This document shows, piece after piece, positions 40,015 through 42,905 of a stretch of DNA of 42,905 nt (the stretch's first letter is position 1; each line of letters begins with the position of its first letter). The stretch comes from Paraburkholderia oxyphila NBRC 105797 (GTDB taxonomy: Bacteria; Pseudomonadota; Gammaproteobacteria; Burkholderiales; Burkholderiaceae). A program made the translations under genes and the position numbers. The DNA is taken from NCBI RefSeq assembly GCF_000685075.1, contig NZ_BAYD01000090.1, forward strand, positions 1 to 42,905, read 5' to 3'. The notes under the pieces are model-generated. The model had not been told where the DNA came from, ran no database searches, and was given only the letters and a program-made list of their open reading frames with translations.

Positions 40015-41769
40015 TCAGCGCCGCCTCTCCCCAATCCACCTCGCCAGTCCCGCGAGCCGCGTCATGTCGAGCGGCTCGTCCAGGTCGACCGCAACGCAGT
40101 GCCGGTAATACGGGCTGAGATCGAGCCCCACGCCCAGCCCGATCACGTCGACGTCGCGCATGGCCTCGTGTTGCGCCACCACCTGCTTCAGATGATTGTC
40201 GAGATAGAACGCGTCGTTCGCCTGGGCGGTGGCCGCGTCCATCGGGCTGCCGTCCGAGATCACCACGAGGATGCGCCGCGCCTCGGTGCGCGCCGCGAGC
40301 CGCGCACACGCCCACTCGACGGCTTCGCCATCCACGCCTTCGCGAAACAGGTCGGCCTTGAGCAACGCGCCAATGGCCCCGCGCGCGCGCCGCCAGCTGT
40401 CGTCGGCGGACTTGAACACCATGTGACAGGTCTCGTTCAGCCGCCCCGGATGCGCCGGCCGTCCGTGCGCGAGCCATTCGTTGCGCGCCCGCCCGCCGTT
40501 CCAGGCGAGCGTGGTGAAGCCGAGCACCTCGCTCGCAAGCCCCGCTTGCTCGCAGGCGCGCGCGAGCAGATCGACCATCATTGCCACCGGCTCGATATGC
40601 GCCTTCATCGAGCCCGAGCAATCGATCAGGAAGCCCACCACGCAATCGCCGCGCGGCTGCAGCCGCTCACGCGTGAACACGCGGCGCTCGGCGGGCGAGC
40701 TCACGACCTGCGCGAGGCGCCGGCCGTCGATGCAGCCCTCCTCCTCGCCGAACAGCCAGCCGTCGCGCTGCGGCACCGCGAGCGCCGCCTGCAGCACGCG
40801 CGCGAGCCGCGCGACGTTGATGCCGCGCGCCGCGATGCGCTCATCGAGGCGCTCGCGGTACTCGCGCAGCAACGCCTCGCGCACGAGCGTGGCCGGGCGG
40901 ATCTCACGGTCGTATTGCGTCGTGTAGGCGCGATAGCCCTCGGCCGCCGCGCCCAGCACGCGGCTCTCGCCGGTTGGCGCGAGCGCGGGCAGGTCGGCGT
41001 CCGCCTCGTCGAAGTCCACCCAGAGCGAGAACGACGTCAACGCGTCGTCGGGCTCGCGCGCATCTTCATCGTCGTCCTGGGCGCGAGCCGCGGCGCGCGC
41101 GTCGTCGAGCATCGCCGCAACACTGCGCGCGAGCTCGAGCGCGTGTGACGCGTAGGCGCGCTGGTCCGAGCGATGGCGGCGCAGGCCGGCGAGCTGCGTG
41201 CCGATCGCGGGCACGATGCCGGCGCGCGTCGCCTCGATCAGGTCTTCGGTCTCGTCGAGCACCGGCCAGCCGGTCACGCGCGACCAGACGATCTGCGCGA
41301 CCGTGTAGAGCAGGATGCCGAGATGGCCTTCGCTGAGGCCCGCGCGGCAATACGCGCGCGACCATGCCTCGAAGCGATGCCGCAGATTCCGCGCGAGGCC
41401 CGGCATGCCCGGTGGCAGTTGCGCCTCGCAACGCACCTGCTCGAAAAGCTCGAACAAGAGGCGCTCGATTGGCTGCTCGGGGCACAGCAGCCGGTGCAGC
41501 GCCGCATCGGAATGCAGGAGGCGCTGCGCGGCCCCATCGGCGGCACCACGCAGCGAAGCGAAATCGTCCTCGTACGCGTTGCTGCGCAGATGCGGCGCAT
41601 GGAGCGGCAGCGGCCGCAACTGCCGGCACAGCCGCCCTCCGCGATAGTGCAGCGCGGCGTCGCCCGTGAGCGCACGCACGGCGGCCGCGCACAGCGCCTC
41701 GCGCCGCAACGCGGCACGCACGGCTTCGCGCGAGGGCAGCGTGGGTTGTGTGGGCTGCGTGGGTGTCAT
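40015..41769 (-). CDS. cobT: Cobaltochelatase subunit CobT (VWA protein)
   Basis: A 584-residue protein with the CobT layout: a long helical N-terminal region, an acidic linker at about 235-250 (AQDDDEDAREPDD), then GYRAYTTQYDREI and a C-terminal von Willebrand A domain with the metal-site motif VGFLIDCSGSMKAHI, GFTTLAWNGGRARNEW, GRLNETCHMVFKSADDSWRRAR, EGVDGEAVEWACARL and VVISDGSP. With CobS and CobN it inserts cobalt into hydrogenobyrinate a,c-diamide in the aerobic vitamin B12 route. Its ATG overlaps the cobS stop in an ATGA arrangement (41766-41769). The N-terminus MTPTQPTQPTLPS contains a short PTQ repeat. Confidence 0.9.
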   Translation of the reverse strand: MTPTQPTQPTLPSREAVRAALRREALCAAAVRALTGDAALHYRGGRLCRQLRPLPLHAPHLRSNAYEDDFASLRGAADGAAQRLLHSDAALHRLLCPEQPIERLLFELFEQVRCEAQLPPGMPGLARNLRHRFEAWSRAYCRAGLSEGHLGILLYTVAQIVWSRVTGWPVLDETEDLIEATRAGIVPAIGTQLAGLRRHRSDQRAYASHALELARSVAAMLDDARAAARAQDDDEDAREPDDALTSFSLWVDFDEADADLPALAPTGESRVLGAAAEGYRAYTTQYDREIRPATLVREALLREYRERLDERIAARGINVARLARVLQAALAVPQRDGWLFGEEEGCIDGRRLAQVVSSPAERRVFTRERLQPRGDCVVGFLIDCSGSMKAHIEPVAMMVDLLARACEQAGLASEVLGFTTLAWNGGRARNEWLAHGRPAHPGRLNETCHMVFKSADDSWRRARGAIGALLKADLFREGVDGEAVEWACARLAARTEARRILVVISDGSPMDAATAQANDAFYLDNHLKQVVAQHEAMRDVDVIGLGVGLDLSPYYRHCVAVDLDEPLDMTRLAGLARWIGERRR

Positions 41770-42797
41770 ACGGCACGCGGCTCAGAAGCACCGCCGGAAG
41801 GCGTGGCACCAGGCCACGCGGCGCCGCCACCGTCCGGCGGCGCTGCGTCGAGTTCGACACCGAAGCAGCGCTGGTAATACTCGGCGACGATGGGCCGCTC
41901 GGCCTCGTCGCATTTGTTCAGGAAGGTGAGCCGGAACGCCAGCGCGGGATCGCGGAAGATCTCGCAGTTCTCGGCCCAGTTGATGACGGTGCGCGGCGAC
42001 ATCAGCGTCGACAGATCGCCGCTCGCGAATCCCTTGCGTGTGAGCGCGGCCATGCCGACCATCGAATCGACGAGCGCACGGCCTGCGGCGTTGGCCATCT
42101 CCGGCACGCGCGCGAGCACGATGCCGGCCTCTTCCTCGCGCGGCAGGTAATTGAGGGTCGCGACGACGTTCCAGCGGTCCATCTGCGCGTGGTTGAGCAT
42201 TTGCGTGCCGTGATAGAGCCCGTTGAGATTGCCGAGTCCTATCGTATTGGTGGTTGCGAAGAGGCGGAAGTATGGGTGCGGGCGGATCACGCGGTTCTGG
42301 TCGAGCAGCGTGAAGCTGCCGTCGCGCTCGAGAATGCGCTGGATCACGAACATCACGTCGGGGCGGCCCGCGTCGTATTCGTCGAAGATCAGCGCGACTG
42401 GGCGTTGGAGTGCCCACGGCACGATGCCTTCCTGGAACTCGGTCACCTGGCGGCCGTCGCGCACGACGATGGCGTCTTTGCCGACGAGGTCGAGCCGGCT
42501 GATATGGCCGTCGAGATTCACGCGCACGCACGGCCAGTTCAGGCGCGCGGCCACCTGTTCGATGTGGGTGGATTTTCCCGTGCCGTGAAGGCCCTGCACC
42601 ATTACGCGGCGGTTGCGGGTGAAGCCGGCCAGGATGGCCAGCGTGACTTCGGGGTTGAAGCGGTATGCCTCGTCGAGGTCGGGGACATGCGCTTCGCGGG
42701 CGCTGAAGGCTGGCACCTTCAAGGGCGAGTCGATGCCGAAGTGGTCTCGGACCGAGATCATTTGGTCGGGCTTTTCTATCGCGAGCGATGTTGTCAT
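41766..42797 (-). CDS. cobS: Cobaltochelatase subunit CobS (AAA+ ATPase)
   Basis: A 343-residue AAA+ ATPase. The CobS N-terminal motif PDQMISVRDHFGIDSPLKVPAFS is followed by Walker A GLHGTGKSTHIEQVAARLNWP, Walker B PVALIFDEYDAGRPDV, sensor 1 FRLFATTNTIGL, and HGTQMLNHAQMDRWNVVATLNYLP. CobS forms hexamers with CobT and powers cobalt insertion by CobN. I chose ATG 42797 because GAGGAG lies seven bases upstream and the length then fits the family; an in-frame ATG at 42863 would add 22 residues. It is the first gene of the pair; whatever precedes it lies beyond the window. CobN is not in the window. Confidence 0.9.
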   Translation of the reverse strand: MTTSLAIEKPDQMISVRDHFGIDSPLKVPAFSAREAHVPDLDEAYRFNPEVTLAILAGFTRNRRVMVQGLHGTGKSTHIEQVAARLNWPCVRVNLDGHISRLDLVGKDAIVVRDGRQVTEFQEGIVPWALQRPVALIFDEYDAGRPDVMFVIQRILERDGSFTLLDQNRVIRPHPYFRLFATTNTIGLGNLNGLYHGTQMLNHAQMDRWNVVATLNYLPREEEAGIVLARVPEMANAAGRALVDSMVGMAALTRKGFASGDLSTLMSPRTVINWAENCEIFRDPALAFRLTFLNKCDEAERPIVAEYYQRCFGVELDAAPPDGGGAAWPGATPSGGASEPRAV

Positions 42798-42905
42798 CGC
42801 GGGCTCCTCAACGGCGTCGTGGCTGCGCGCAAGCTGTTCCATCGTTAGGTCTTCCATTTTCACTTACGTGTCGGGGTGGCGCGAAGGGTCGCTAGTTGGC
42901 CTTAA

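Noticed and set aside
1..42905. CRISPR array, tRNA/rRNA genes, insertion sequences, prophage
   Set aside because: No regularly spaced repeats, no tRNA-like or rRNA-like stretches and no transposase or phage motifs were found on reading either strand.

Overview
The window reads as chromosomal DNA of a GC-rich betaproteobacterium, most likely Paraburkholderia or a close Burkholderiaceae relative. The basis is high G/C at third codon positions and family content typical of that group: an acdR/acdS ACC-deaminase pair, a DUF4148 secreted protein, xsc-pta sulfonate catabolism, a cobS-cobT pair and many LysR/GntR/LacI regulators. Gene density is high, and I saw no rRNA, tRNA, CRISPR array, transposase or phage gene. 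The long ORFs antisense to the real genes are GC-bias shadows.

Layout. 0-4.5 kb: an M81 (MlrC-type) metallopeptidase divergent from a FadR-type GntR regulator with a perfect 20-bp palindrome between them, then an OmpA-like envelope protein and a glutathione transferase. 4.6-8.9 kb: a polar amino-acid ABC transporter (binding protein, permease, ATPase) in a tight operon with a C45-family acyltransferase/hydrolase and an RpiR-type regulator, preceded by repeated CGCAAA half-sites. 9-10.6 kb: acyltransferase-3 and FucU mutarotase. 10.9-12.6 kb: acdR and acdS, divergent. 12.7-14.9 kb: a MarR / internally deleted isochorismatase-like / DHA2 efflux operon.

15.5-21.8 kb is the most interesting region. 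It holds an atypical response regulator, a receiver-histidine kinase fusion, and a two-gene operon of a cyanobacterial-type acyl-ACP-reductase-like (AAR-like) protein plus a CqsS-like hybrid sensor kinase with six predicted membrane segments, two receivers and an Hpt domain. The sensor and regulator set recalls the Cqs/Lqs (alpha-hydroxyketone) and Phc (3-hydroxy fatty acid methyl ester) quorum-sensing systems. No CqsA/LqsA-type synthase or PhcB-type methyltransferase is present; the AAR-like reductase sits in that place. I propose a cell-cell signalling system using a fatty-acyl-derived signal, possibly an aldehyde or a product of one.

22-29.3 kb: DUF4148 protein, M20 amidohydrolase, PsiE-family protein, a 44-codon small ORF with a strong promoter, a gluconate module (MFS transporter, gluconokinase, LacI-type regulator) with three copies of one operator, a repeat protein with an uncertain start and a small conserved-looking protein. 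29.3-32.4 kb: WrbA and two divergent, closely related LysR regulators with a textbook T-N11-A site between them. 32.8-39 kb: a sulfoacetaldehyde module (MocR/TauR-type regulator, SnoaL-like protein, Xsc, Pta, TauE/SafE-type exporter) converting sulfoacetaldehyde to acetyl-CoA and exporting sulfite. 39-42.9 kb: a lower-GC DUF5672 gene and the cobS-cobT chelatase subunits.
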